DNA from: Hygrocybe punicea
Taxonomy: Eukaryota; Basidiomycota; Agaricomycetes; Agaricales; Hygrophoraceae
DNA length: 64,000 nt
Direction of reading: 5' to 3'
NCBI GenBank assembly: GCA_963556145.1
Contig: OY744462.1
Span: forward strand, 3,472,001-3,536,000
The notes beneath the pieces were generated by a model. The model was not told where the DNA came from. It was given only the letters and a program-made list of their open reading frames with translations, and made no database searches. Below are positions 46,601 through 57,895 of the stretch, one piece after another (within the stretch, counting starts at the first letter, position 1; each line of letters begins with the position of its first letter). Made by a program: the position numbers and the translations under genes.

Positions 46601-47303
46601 GGAGGACTCCGGAGGGCCGTAGCTTGCAGAGCGACCGGTGGCGTCAGGTAATCGGACTTCCATACGGAAGACCTGAGTGCCGGGTACTTTGCAACCACGC
46701 AAAAAGGCTTGAGCGCTGACAAAGGAGATGTCAGGCTTCGAGGCGGATGGTGAAGAAGGTCCAGGCGGAGTAGACGGAGAGGACGGAGGTCGTACTGGAG
46801 GGTCCGGAAGTGGTGCCTCGCTAGGCACCGGAGTCGACAACGGAGGCGCGGAATCAGAAGAACGGAATTTAACGCTATGCTCGACCCAGTCAATCAACGG
46901 ATTGTATTTGGCGAGCCAGCTATATCCAAGAACTGCGGAAACAGACGGATCCAACGGAGTGACCAAAAATTCTAAGATTAGAATTTCACCAGTAGAAAAA
47001 CGGACAGAGATAGATACACATTTGTCGATGATTCCACCGGAGGAACCATCAAACAAGCGGAGGCGTTTCGGAGCAGTAGGAAAAATAGGAAGATTGTGAA
47101 GGGAACAAAATTCCGGGTCAATGAAACAATGCGTCGATCCACAATCCACAAGGGTAACGATAAGCGTAGTAGAATGATAAAGAGAAATCGTCAAGGAATC
47201 GTTAGAAAGAGCGGACGCGTTGAGTTTTACTTCCGGTAGCGCACAGTCAGGTTCAACGCAGCCTACATCCTGTGCCGGAGTATGCAGACTGCTCTCTATT
47301 TTT
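43676..47303 (-). CDS. Gypsy A Pol (protease-RT-RNase H-integrase-chromodomain), cut by the Crypton
   Basis: The frame is open from the gag stop region (47303) in the -1 frame. Protease: VTLVDCGSTHCFID, with Cys replacing the usual Ser after Asp, and VLGYSWLAKYNP. RT: FRGLNRITRKDRYPIPL and VIVYLDDILIYSDD (YLDD). RNase H: LVETDASDYAVASILS and DHKNLEYF. Integrase: H2C2 zinc region (HDHPTAGHFGQNKT...CKSCTTC) and DDE core (SMDFIEQLP, TSDRGTEF, GQTERVNQ). Then a GPFEVIAKAGTHSY module and a chromodomain (EFEISEILDSKI...YLVRWEGYEG) that breaks after TDEETS at the Crypton boundary. The rest is at 37697-37602. Otherwise uninterrupted. Confidence 0.9.
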
Positions 47304-48474
47304 CCGGCTCCTCTAGAGAATCGGAACTAGAGACCGGAGGTGCGGAGGAAGTGGAGGCGGCACGGGCGGCAACGCGAGTGGACGAATATTTGGCCTTGGT
47401 GCAATCCTTGGCCATGTGTCCGGCTCCTCCGCATATAATGCAGAGTTTATTGTCGATGCGGCGTTGACGTTCCGCGGGCTTGAGTTTACCATCCTTGCCT
47501 AGCTTATCGGCGTAGACAGGAGGGGTTTTCGGAGTGGTGGAGGAGGTACTACCGGAGTTGGTAGTTTTGGCAGGGGACTTCTTCTCAGAAGCTTTTTCGG
47601 TTGAAGACTTGGCCTCGGAAGTAGAGGCTTTAGCAGAAGAGGATCCCGAAGCGCGGGAAATCTCCGATTTCCGTTCCCAATACCGGGCGTCAAGGAGTTG
47701 AGCCTTATCCTTCAGCTCGTAGAGGTTCTTTGGTTTCTCGGATTGGGCAAGTTGATCTTTGAGGCGATCCGGAAGTCCTCGGTAAAAAGAATGCCGTAAG
47801 GCACCGATGTCCCAGCCAGTCTGCGTAGCGAGACGATTGAAGTTGACGATATACTTCGCAATTCGTTGGTTATCCTTCATTACAAGGTTTTCCAACTCGC
47901 TCTCGGCGCTACCTTTAGGGTCCAGAGGTCCGAAATTATTCTGCAACTCCGTGCAGAAATCTCCGTAATCGGACATGAAGTCCGGCGGATAGGTATCGAT
48001 ATCTGGGTTCTCCAAAAGGTAAGGCTCGAACCACGCAAGTGCGATCCCTTTGAGGTAGGAGAGGGCGAAGTTGACTTTGGCGCCGTCCGTTTGGAAAGCG
48101 GTTGGTCGATCATTGAAGTTCAGTTGACACTGAACCAGGAAAGGGCGGAGTTTTGTCGGATCGGAGGCGTCAAACGTGTCCGGTTCTCGGACTTTGGTGC
48201 GTTGCTTGTCGTCTCCTTTGTTTCGGAGAGTAGTGGCTAGAAGAGCGATGGCCTCAGCAAGGTTGGTATCATCGCGATTAGGATTGCCCGGTCCGAGAGG
48301 ATTGTTCTCTTCGAAGACTGGGCGCGGAAACGGTTCGTGTCTCGGAGTGTGAGTTTCTTCTAACGGAGAGACCGGGGTTATCGTTGGGCGTTGGGATGAG
48401 GTGTTTGCCGGTCGTGTAAGTCGATAACGTGTGGGGGTTCTTCGTTGGGAGAAGCCTTGGAAAGACATGATCAA
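47296..48474 (-). CDS. Gypsy A Gag (392 aa)
   Basis: Contains a retrotransposon capsid region (REPDTFDASDPTKLRPFLVQ, then FALSYLKGIALAWFEPYL and GWDIGALRHSFYRGLPDRLK) and a CCHC knuckle C-II-C-GGAG-H-MAKD-C near 47405-47450. The stop (TAG, 47296-47298) is preceded by G-GAA-AAA; the -1 frame is open from there into pol, which fits -1 frameshifting, though the heptamer is not canonical. Confidence 0.9.
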   Translation of the reverse strand: MIMSFQGFSQRRTPTRYRLTRPANTSSQRPTITPVSPLEETHTPRHEPFPRPVFEENNPLGPGNPNRDDTNLAEAIALLATTLRNKGDDKQRTKVREPDTFDASDPTKLRPFLVQCQLNFNDRPTAFQTDGAKVNFALSYLKGIALAWFEPYLLENPDIDTYPPDFMSDYGDFCTELQNNFGPLDPKGSAESELENLVMKDNQRIAKYIVNFNRLATQTGWDIGALRHSFYRGLPDRLKDQLAQSEKPKNLYELKDKAQLLDARYWERKSEISRASGSSSAKASTSEAKSSTEKASEKKSPAKTTNSGSTSSTTPKTPPVYADKLGKDGKLKPAERQRRIDNKLCIICGGAGHMAKDCTKAKYSSTRVAARAASTSSAPPVSSSDSLEEPEK

Positions 48475-48501
48475 ATGTAAAGGGAATACGACTCAAGAGT
48501 T

Positions 48502-48512
48502 GTTCAGAAAAT
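48502..48512 (-). other. Gypsy A primer-binding site (self-complementary)
   Basis: Minus strand ATTTTCTGAAC, 2 nt inside the 5' LTR end, is exactly complementary to the 11-mer in the LTR at 36274-36284 and 48729-48739. No tRNA-type TGG start is present. Confidence 0.7.
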
Positions 48513-48514
48513 AC

Positions 48515-49069
48515 TGTTAGAGGCGTGCAACTCCGGAAGGATCGGAGTTCTTCGGAGGAGCGGAGACGTCAACTCTTGAAGTAGGTTCACTACTTCCTTA
48601 AGTCGTATTGAGAAGACGTGGACGGAGCGGAGTTAGTCCGGAGTTCCGGACTAAGTATTAAGATAACTAATGAGCTTAAGGGAAAGCCTTAAGTTTGAGA
48701 GTGGGTAAGAAATAAGGAACTCAAGTTGATTTTCTGAACGGAGTTACAGAACATTGTAGTTCTAGTTATATACTTGGTAGACTAATTGTCATGTCCTTGG
48801 AGACGTGAAGACAATATGAACTCCGGAAAGAGGACCGGAGTTCGGAAGAAAATAAAAGGGATAAAAGGTTGCTATGTACGGTGACAAGTAAACAAAGGGG
48901 AGGAAGAGAAAAGGAGGTCGGAGTAAACGGAGATGGGGAAGAATAGTAATTAACAAGAGAAGAACAATAACGTACGCGAGAAGATAAGATAAGATAAGAT
49001 AAGATAAGTCGGCGGAAAAGTCCGGAGCGGAGTTCGTCGGAATCCGGCGGAGCTGCATGGGATATGACA
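48515..49069 (-). repeat. Gypsy A 5' LTR (555 bp)
   Basis: Pair of 36060-36614, read as identical. TATA at 48766-48772 and self-primer at 48729-48739. Followed outside by the target repeat GGATG. Confidence 0.95.
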
Positions 49070-50817
49070 GGATGTGGAGTTGGTACATTGGTTGTCTTTG
49101 CTGAGGTCTTGCGTCGTTTGGTTCCATGACTAACAATACTTTGTTGTCGAGTACGAACGCATGTGACATATTGTATGACATGGTTGACGCAGTTTGCAAA
49201 TGATGGGAAAGTGGTGGCAATTGTGTGTGCTCGATGACTGTTAGCCACCTGTTGCGCCAGATGTGGGCCAATGTCTTCATACCACTGAAAGAACACCAAG
49301 TAGGAATGACACATCTGCCACTGGATAGCTTTTTGGAGAAAATGCAGTTTTTCAGATTCCACCATCAGGGCAGGGAGAATATCGACTGAGCCAACAATCT
49401 GTTCCAAAATTAGGGTGGCTTCATCATTTGGTGATACGTCGGTGTACTTTGATTCTGGTGCAAGTTCCATGAATGCTGTGACCTGATTGTCAAGGTCAAG
49501 ATGATCATGAAGAAGCTTGACAATGGTATTGGAATCCATAGGCTTGCCAACAAGGTTCTGACCAGCATCCAGTGCAATAGCTTTCTCTTGGAGTCTGGCC
49601 ACATCAAGAAGTATATCGAGCATCTTGAAGGACGTATCAGGCACAGGACCCAGAAACTGTGAAACCACAGGCATAACAAGCATGCCTGTAGTTACAGAGG
49701 AACTTGGTTGCTTTTTGGGTGGGTCAGTTATGATGTCGGGTTGAGGGCATGCAGAAGATGTATTCTTTGGCTTTGGGTCTTGGTCGTCAACCCAATCCTC
49801 ATCCGAAGTGTCGCTATCATCATCGGACCCAGCTGATGACACCAGTTCATGTAAGGGATGAACATTGTTCTGGGGATTCCTATGAAACTCCTTTAGAAGG
49901 CAGGGAGCAGATTTTCTAAATCCAAAAGATTACAAAGATATTGGTATGGAATAAAAGAAACACATATGCAATTCCCTTATGCTCATACCACAAGTCCTCA
50001 GATGGTCCGTATCCCTTGAATCTTAGACGCCATTGGGGAATCCCCTAAACAAAAAGTTTCAGTTACAAAAGAAAATGGTAATGAGTAAGTGAAAGAATCA
50101 GATGATACTTACATCAATTATTGCAACCTCCTGGATAGATTCAATCTCATACTCTGAGCCATCATCATTCTCAATCTCTACAGTGTCATCTGCTTCAGGA
50201 AGATGGGAGTCATCCAACTGTTCAGTCACAGGAGAAAGAGCCTTTTGCTTTGATCCTGACTGTCTGACATTAGCAGCAACAGCTGCAATAGGCTCTTCAG
50301 AATTGATATCTATCACCGATGCTGGGGGGGATGACAAAGGTGTTGAGAGAGTAGAATGAGCAGCGTCTGAATCCTGATCTGGAGTAACTGCAAGTCGTGG
50401 CTTGATGGGGAGTTGGATATTAAGAGGTGCAAGTCGTGGGCAAGAGGATTCCAATGAATTCTTGTATGATTCTTGCAAATGCTGCTGGGTATTTCCATAT
50501 GCTGTCTTCATAATAGGAATATGATGTGGATCACATATCTTCTGCACATACCACGAGTAGTATCCTCTCATTCGTCGCACAAAAGACCTGTCTTTGACCA
50601 GATCGTATGGAAGAGGTGTCATCCTACAAATCTCCCCATTCTCATCGGTATAAGTCATGCTGGACAGCATAAGAGAAGGATGCACAGGGGAATCTATGTC
50701 AGCAAGAATGGCGCTATTCCAGGAGTTACACACAAGGTCACATGCAAGGAAATTCTTGTGTGTTGCGATATCTCCAAAGATTTGTAGGCCATTGTTGGAA
50801 TTGGTAATGTTGTACAT
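49070..50817 (-). pseudogene. Chromodomain-protein gene, 5' part, split by Gypsy A
   Basis: Exon 1 (50817-50113) starts MYNITNSNNGLQ and ends in an acidic stretch plus EYEIESIQEVAIID at a GTAAGT donor. Exon 2 (50044-49989) adds GIPQWRLRFKGYGPSEDL, so the junction forms a chromodomain-like sequence. Exon 3 (from about 49920) continues KSAPCLLKEFHRNP, an acidic region and a long helical region with WYEDIGPHLAQQVANSHRAH, to VPTPHP at 49070. The exon 2/3 junction as written creates TGA, so an extra lesion or a different splice is likely. The frame resumes at 36059. First seven codons lie in a dispersed repeat (50793-50909). Host gene or older transposon gene; not known. Confidence 0.6.
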
Positions 50818-50909
50818 TTATTACTGTCTTCGTTATTCGTTTGGATATGCGCTTATCTGGTTATTATCAGATAACTACTCGTTAGGACTATCTTCGTATG
50901 TAATCTTCT
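50793..50909 (-). repeat. 117-bp dispersed repeat, copy b
   Basis: Reverse-complement match of 9664-9780, including the TTATCTG...CAGATAA hairpin. Supplies the start codon region of the chromodomain-protein ORF. Confidence 0.75.
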
Positions 50910-51513
50910 TTACTCATCGGAGTGTATCTGGGTCTGCCTTCTCCGAGGGACTTATGCTATTGGCTAGTTGTCATCATTAGTCATCATTTGTAGTTAGTAT
51001 ATATACCTGGTATCCGATGTAGTAGTCACCCCATCGGATTATTACAAGTTTGTATCAGACCTCACCATAGTCTCTCTAAGAAACATCTTTCTTACGAGTC
51101 TCAACTTACGTTGTAAACAACCGTATAATCCGCTTTTAACAGCCATCACTAGCAAAGGTAGGGCATCTATGACTGAAATGTGACTGAGATCCCATGTTTC
51201 CAAAGCCTGTGACTGGGGTAACGAGAAATGGGGTAATCCGTGTAAATGCAGCATGATTAGGATATACAACTATGCCGACCCGATTTTGCATGCCGACCAA
51301 ATCCACAAGCTGACCAAGACCAGTCTGCGCCAGCCACTCCTTTGCCACAACTGGATCTGGATTTACAGTTGGCTTCTCACCACCATGAAGATCCTGTCCC
51401 TTGAACACCACAAAAAACAAAGCAACATTTATTGCCCTGAAGTATAAAGCAGGTCTTGGGAAGAAGAAAGGACCAGAATCACTGCCTGTGGTATATGATT
51501 GTTAATAAATACA
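50910..51513. other. Flank of Helitron; possible exon fragment on the minus strand
   Basis: The minus-strand ORF 51420-51136 (FKGQDLHGGEKPTVNPDP, then NRVGIVVYPNHAAFTR) looks protein-like and recalls unnamed Agaricomycete proteins, but no further exons could be joined. The rest holds nothing recognisable. Confidence 0.35.
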
Positions 51514-51545
51514 CTAGTGGGGTGTGGGCCATTGCTTTGCATGGC
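51514..51545 (-). other. Helitron 3' terminal hairpin and CTAG
   Basis: Minus strand: GCCATGC-AAA-GCAATGGC stem-loop (one bulge), CCACACCC spacer, ACTAG end, then flanking T, which matches the Helitron rule of insertion between A and T. Confidence 0.75.
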
Positions 51546-51582
51546 ATGTTACTCGTCCCTTCTTTTAGCAAGAGAACACATA

Positions 51583-54500
51583 TTAAGATTGAGCATATAT
51601 AAACAGTACAGCATTATTACCATTACATGACAATAAATTAATATTTGAAAAGTCATCTATATCACCTTCATTAATACAAATTGATCTGGTTGATATACCA
51701 TCATGAAACCATACCATACTGTTGATGAATATGCGGGCAGTAAAATGTGCATCACCAAAGTACACAATTCCTCTCAATGTGTAAGCAGTGGATATGTCAT
51801 CAATTGACAAGTTTATAACTTGACTAATTATTAAATTCTCAATAGAGTCAACTGTAAACATGATTAGAGGTGGAATTTTGTTAAATGCAATAAATTTAGT
51901 AATCTCTCCCCAACACAATTGACATTTGTGCCGTTGTCTATTAACTATGATTTGAGCAAGACATGTTGAGATTGTTCCAGAAAATGAATATGAACAATGA
52001 AAGATGGCGTCATATCTATCATTTTCCAGAATGGTTATGTTTTCACAATTGATACATTTAAGACAAGTTGAAGTCATTGGTTCATTTGCTTTCATTATAT
52101 AATGGGCCAAATCACTTATGGCAATGCCAACTTGACCATAAGGAAATATTTCGGGTTTATCTTGATGCAATAAATGTCTGATTGTATTTCTAACTGTTTC
52201 TAAATCTGTTGTGTGATTCTTGGATCGTTTGAATCCTAAGCTCAAAATCTTTAATATTTCATTGATGCTATTGAATCTTTTTTTCCAACTTGATGGATCT
52301 TCATTCCATATTGCTAGTAATATTGTAAAGAGTGAATCATAAGCACAGCTCCAATCTTGCGCATCCCATATAAACCCTTTTGGTTCATTTAATTCAATAG
52401 TACTTGTTTTTCGTCTTTTTTTCACTATGGAAGATGAACTTACAACTTGTTGTAATTTTTGTTTTTTATTTTGCAATACATTGGCCGTCGAATTTTTATG
52501 AGTGACAGTGATTGGAACAGTTCCTTTTGCAGGAACAAAGTTGAGGTTTCTGAAATCTGCCTTTTGATTTTTGTTCATAGGTTTAATTAATTGGCATGGA
52601 GAGGGCTGTGTTGTGTATTGATTTAGTTGCTCCGTGGCTTTCCATGCGATAGCATGATGAATGTTTTTTGGAATATATGACTTTCCTTTCCATTTTCTAA
52701 ATTGATCAATGATAGAATTTCGCTGATCTCCCTTGACATGGTCTGGTAAGAGTCCTTGATATTTCAGTTTGGTAATCTCATCAAGCAGTTCTAATTCTCT
52801 GAATTCCTGCCTGAGATATCCAGAAGCACCCCCAGTAATTACTTTAGGATCAAAGCCTTGCATGATGATAGTTCCTGCTGCAGAAGCACTTCTTGATAAG
52901 CAAGTATAATAGGATTGGTGGTTTCTACAACTACTGAGGTCAACTACATTGTTAGGACGAGTACGTCCTTGACATGCATAATCAGTCATTGCAAAATTAG
53001 GTAGTACCAACACTTGTTCTCTTGACAAAGATATCACATCATCATTGGGTAATGAGCACATGGTGGAAGTGACATGTTTTGTAATCGGCACAACATTTTC
53101 AGGAAGTCCTTCTATGTTAATTTTTTTGGAGGATTCAATAATCTGACAAATAAAGTGTCCAGTACAGTTTGTTGCTCAGGACCTATTGCACTCTGCCAAC
53201 CCACAACTATGCCCTCTGCTCCTTTGGTAATGCAGCACTCTGTTGCATCATTGTTCCTCAGCATCACTGGCATGCCTACACATAAGTCCAATCTTCCTGG
53301 TATATGATCAGAGGATGATGCATGTGGTTGGCTCCAAAGTAGCTTTTGGAGTGAAGGTTCCAATATCTTTGTGTGTCGAATAGGATCCAAAATTGTTGAC
53401 ATGTGATGAGATTTTCTTTTGCTATTGGAACTAGTAGGATCATTCCATCTGTCTATGGAATAGAATGATGTTAATGGTCTCCTATTTTCAGCAGCAAAAC
53501 GTTGAATACCAAGTTCATTGATTTTGTCTTTTTGTGAATTCAATGCAGTTATAACTGACACATTCCTGAATTTCTTTTGGGCTAATTTTGGATCATTTGG
53601 ACCTTTTCCTGCAACACGAGTACGAAGAAATGCAATATCTTTGGGAGTACATGCTTTGTATCTCATGTTTTCCAAAGCAAGCCTCAGTTGGACATCTTCT
53701 TCTGACTGATTGGTTTGTCTCATATTTTCACGTAATATAACAACTGTTGTTATTTGATGCCAAAGAGCTTTGCCTATAGCCGCTTCCTGATTTGCTATAG
53801 TTTGACTGGAATTGATTTGGACACCAACGGTTCCAGAGTATAAAGGAGCACCACTCATAGCTGGTGGAAGTTGGCCAAAATCTCCTGCAAATATCATATT
53901 AATGCCACCAAAGGGTTCATCATAAACACCACGTGCTTTTGCACACTGAGCACTGATTTTATACATATCTCTGCAAGATAACATTGACACCTCATTAATG
54001 AAAATGTAATCCACACCATCAAGATTGGCACGTACTTGTGCAAGGGAACGAGATGATCCTCCCTGATTAATTCCAAGAATGGAGTGATATGTGGATCCAT
54101 TTACAAGGGCAGCAGCACCACCGGTTGGTGCAAGAACCACAAATCGATGATTTTCGTTGTGTTTACCAAAAAAACTAGTCAATGCTTTGATGACTTGTGA
54201 TTTCCCTGTGCCTGCCATCCCACCAAGATACATGCGTAGCTTATCAGAACCGTTAATCAAGGTAGAGTGATTCGCAATGATATGAAATGCTCTCTTTTGG
54301 TCAGTGTTCAACTTGTAATCATTGATAGTTACATCAATAAGATGACGATCAGCTCTGTTTGCAGGAATAAACATATGGTTGATGTATGCTGCATCCACTA
54401 TCTTGACATCATTATATTGAAAATTTCCCAATTTATTTATGGTTGCTGTGTTTGTTGGTAAATTTTTATTTCTCTCATCGATGATTTCCTTTTTCTTTGC

Positions 54501-57330
54501 AAGGACTGCAGTTCTCCACAATTTTGCTGATTGTACTACAGGTGGTTCTATAGGTATCAACGGTCCTATATCTGGGGTACCATCAATACAATCATCGAGC
54601 CACCCTGACCTTTTCAAAGTTCTTTCAGCTATCAGCATTTGATCTTTCCTTTTTTGTCCTTTTTGACCAAGTTTCAGGAGTATTTCCGTGTCATTATTGT
54701 CTTCATCAATATTGTTGTTGAAGTCGTCACCATTAAATGCAAATTCAGCATTGTGCATGTCATCCAGTTCATCAAGACCGTTTGAGGTCGCCCATGAATA
54801 CCTTATATTTGCAGTATTATTCTTCTGACGTTTAGCAGAGAAATCATCTCTTGCATCCAAACATTCATACCGCAGACCAAAGTATTTCATGATCTCTAGT
54901 TCTTTTTTAGAAAACTCGTGGTCTATAAAAGCATTATCCCATGTTTGTAATTTACTTTTGAGTTCTTTGCCACTTCTCCATGGCTTGAAAAACGTTAACA
55001 TTGTAGAACAATAATATTCTCGATCACCACGGTCAGCCCTTGGCAAAGTGTTTGGAATAAAATTAGGAACTATGAAAGGATCATTCCCTTTCATTTTGGC
55101 ATGGTGGGTAAGATATTGTGGATGATTGGGATGTAAAGTATAATCATTTTCAAATTTTGTCAATTTATCAAGATCAACTTCATTTGTTTTATCAGCTATT
55201 TCTGTGCCTGCATGTCTATTCAAACTATCAGGTTTTGGAATTTCATCTATCTCCATGAGTATATCATTATCAACGACATCAGACAAGTTGTCATCACTGG
55301 AATAGTCAACATTAGTAGGTTCAGTGCAAGAGTCAGACAAATCATCACAGCCTAGATTGTCAAAAATTTGGTTTTGCACTGGTTCTTTTCTGGCCCTTTT
55401 GGTCTTTGTTTTGGTGCGTCTTTTCTTTGGTTCCATAGTGGCAAGACGTATCCAGTCATACAGTGATACATTATCATACAAGGCGGGTCTGAACATATAA
55501 TTATTTACTTTGGAAAGTCCAATGTATGTGCCATTATTCTTACCAATAACAACCTTTTCTGCATTATCTTGGTCTTCACATATATTGGGAATTTCTTCAT
55601 CAGACCATGCACTGATAACCTCTTTAACATAAGATCTCCAAAAGAATGGCACAAATTTATGACTGGTGTAGTGATCAGGATTTCCAAGCACATATAATGA
55701 AGCCATTGGAGCACCAATTTCCATTTTGGAGGTGAGTGAATTGACTATTTGTGTAAACAGTTTTCTGACTTTGTCTTTTCTTTTCAGGTCGCCACCAATC
55801 ATTTCGGAATTCTTATCAAAAATACTTTTTATCACTTCAAAAATGCTATAGGTCTTCAAGGAGAATTTTGTAATATAATCTGTTATGTATGCAACTATGG
55901 CCTTTATAGCAGTACCTGATAATAAGCTGGTCACATCAGAATTGCATCGTAGCATATATGTAACTTCAGGTGTCACTGTGTTCATCCAAGGTTCACCATG
56001 CTTGAGGTTGAGAGCACCAGTGTTAGGTTCTACAAAAGTTTGTTGAAAGATATCACGGGGAAATCGTCATTTACATTCACCTTTCAAATTAAGACAGTAT
56101 GGCTTTTTTTTGCCATCATGCCTGTTATGTACATTTAATCGCAATAAAAGATCATCTACAACATCTTGAAACCTTTGCCACCATGTTGATCTTTTGTTGT
56201 GATATTGACAATTCATGGAACAATTATATGATGGTGGATCTGGCATGACACATGTTGGTGGTTAATATTCAGGTTTCGACATTGTCTGTTCCATTTTCTG
56301 TGATACCTCATCTTTAGAACCTGTCATGAATTGTCCTACACACAAACTTTCCAAGTATTCCACTAATCTTTTCTGAAAGTCAGAATTTTCACCCATAATT
56401 TTGTCATGTATTTCCTGAGGTGTAAGGCATCCCTTTATCCACAACAGCATATGAAGATGCAAGGTAAGACGTCCTTGTTCCTCTACCATTGCATAATAAC
56501 CTGATGTGTTTCCGTACAGGCCAGGATGAGATTCATTTATTCCTAATATATGTTTGATGAACATTTCAGTAGTAAAGTGAAAGAAGCGGGCTCCAGCAAC
56601 TGGATTGTTTGCAATTAGTTTGTAACAATCCTGGGGTAGACGTAGTTTAGGATAAAACATTTCTTTGTTGTCAGCATAATATAAGCATAGTGGGTGATTG
56701 ATGTCTGCAGGTGCAAAAGTGATAAACCAAGTCGGAGCACCAATATAGGATATCAGAGACCAAATCTCATTTCGCATGTATTTCTTGTTAGTAATTGAAC
56801 CTTTGACCTGACCAGCTACGTGATCCAGATCAGAAATGAGTTTATAGCATGCTTTCTCTTCCGATGTATCTGGTTTGACTCTATCACCTCTAGATAATCT
56901 CTTAGAGAGGTCATCCAAAACAGCTGTATTGATATTCATCAGGCGATCTGCAATATCGTTGAAATTATGTTTATTAGTCAACAAATATCCTCCGGTTGTA
57001 CTGTCCTTGATTTGTTCTTGATTGAATGCAATCAATGGAAAATAGGGATCGGTTTGAAATCTTTTGTCATGGTACATCAGGAGATGTCTTTTGTGCATCA
57101 TATCACTGATGCTTAAAACATCATTGTCTATGCTGCTAATACCACCCAAGCCATATGGAAATAGGCAGGGAAACATCATAGGATATAACTGAGGATTATT
57201 AAAGAACGATTCTGGATTTCTAGCATGGCTTATGGCAAGAACACCACCATGGTCATCTATCAAGTGCTTGGTCGCTCTAGCTATTAATGCCTTTGGACTT
57301 GTAATATCTAGATTTTCGCCAGTTACTCCA
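51583..57330 (-). pseudogene. Helitron Rep/helicase with C-terminal USP-like protease; few lesions
   Basis: Rep/Helitron-like N domain: WFITFAPADINHPL and the HUH motif LTLHLHMLLW (about 56430-56480), then YITDYITKF (about 55855-55885), the paired-Tyr motif. Helicase: GGMAGTGKSQVIKAL, YIFINEVSM (first Asp replaced by Asn), FAGDFGQLPPAMSGAP, ILRENMRQ, and LPNFAMTDYACQGRT. C-terminus: cysteine box DWSCAYDSL (about 52340-52365), CINC and CQLC zinc pairs, His box GIVYFGDAHFTARI (about 51730-51775) and final VLFIYAQS. Lesions: TAA at 56262-56264, a TGA about 190 nt further on (near 56074), and one missing base in an A-run at 53121-53127 that shifts the frame. The frame continues upstream of 57263 to the Gypsy C boundary. 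Recently inactivated or close to intact. Confidence 0.85.
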
Positions 57331-57895
57331 TGTTACGGATCGCTGTCCTTATGGCGGCGAACTCCGGCAACAGTAAACCAAACGAGGATGTGTTATAGAA
57401 GAAAGTGAGTACAAACGGATAGAAGAGGGAAGGTATCTGGGTTTCGTGGTAGCGATCGGGGGAAGAGTAGCTATACTAAACTTAAGGATACTGACTACGA
57501 ATGTCTTTGTTTATATATTGGTGAACAACTTCAGGGTCGGCTTCTTCGTCATGCGTGGCTGCGTGGAGGACAAGCTCCGGGATGAACGGCGTCTTGCTTG
57601 GCTTCGTGGTCTATACGTTTTGGGGTGCCAACGAGGTGGCCAACGGCTGTGTTGCAGGTCCGGTGTCAGCAGACAGCTGATCCGATGATTGTGTTGCGCG
57701 GTATTATTGAGTGCTTGTATCAACGTGTATGATGTATCGGCGGTGATCGGTTGATGGGGGTAATCATGAGGATTGGGATACCGTCGTTGGTTGTCTTCGA
57801 CGATGTTCCGGACCCAGGTTATGATGTTGTCTTGTGACGTTGAGTCAGGGACGTCGGGGTCGGAAGCAGGGGTTAAATCGGGGTAAAACGTAACA
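57331..57895 (-). repeat. Gypsy C 3' LTR (565 bp)
   Basis: Begins TGTTACG and ends CGTAACA, a perfect 7-bp terminal inverted repeat. Preceded (minus strand) by the G-rich PPT CCGGGGGTAT at 57905-57896. Confidence 0.85.
57473..57517 (-). promoter_or_regulatory. Gypsy C LTR promoter: TATA box and self-primer
   Basis: Minus-strand TATATAAA (57517-57510) lies 27 nt before AAGTTTAGTAT (57483-57473), an 11-mer exactly complementary to the primer site at 63890-63900. The spacing is the same as in Gypsy A. Confidence 0.65.

Larger units (their letters stand above)
36060..49069 (-). mobile_element. Gypsy A: young chromodomain LTR retrotransposon with antisense gene, carrying a nested Crypton (13010 bp)
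   Basis: LTRs of 555 bp at 36060-36614 and 48515-49069 read as identical. Target duplication GGATG at 36055-36059 and 49070-49074. Minus-strand order: 5' LTR, primer site, gag (48474-47296), pol (-1 frame, 47303 to 43676, resuming 37697-37602), PPT and 3' LTR. A plus-strand spliced gene lies at 36737-37591. The only lesion seen in gag-pol is the Crypton insertion at 37698-43675. The element without it is about 7.0 kb. It interrupts the chromodomain-protein gene at 49070. Confidence 0.95.
51514..57330 (-). mobile_element. Autonomous-type Helitron, interrupted at its 5' side by Gypsy C
   Basis: The 3' terminus is textbook: a hairpin GCCATTGC...GCATGGC (51528-51545), then about 10 nt, CTAG at 51517-51514, and T as the next flanking base. 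The coding region (51583-57330) runs into Gypsy C at 57331, so the 5' end lies outside the window. Near the terminus ACGAGT and CATGCCATGC echo the ends of the non-autonomous repeats. Confidence 0.8.

Noticed and set aside
48766..49280. Hydrophobic ORF segment (LSYLILSYLLAYVIVLLLL) suggesting membrane helices
   Set aside because: Translation of the LTR with the AAGAT microsatellite; occurs equally in both LTRs and is not a protein feature.
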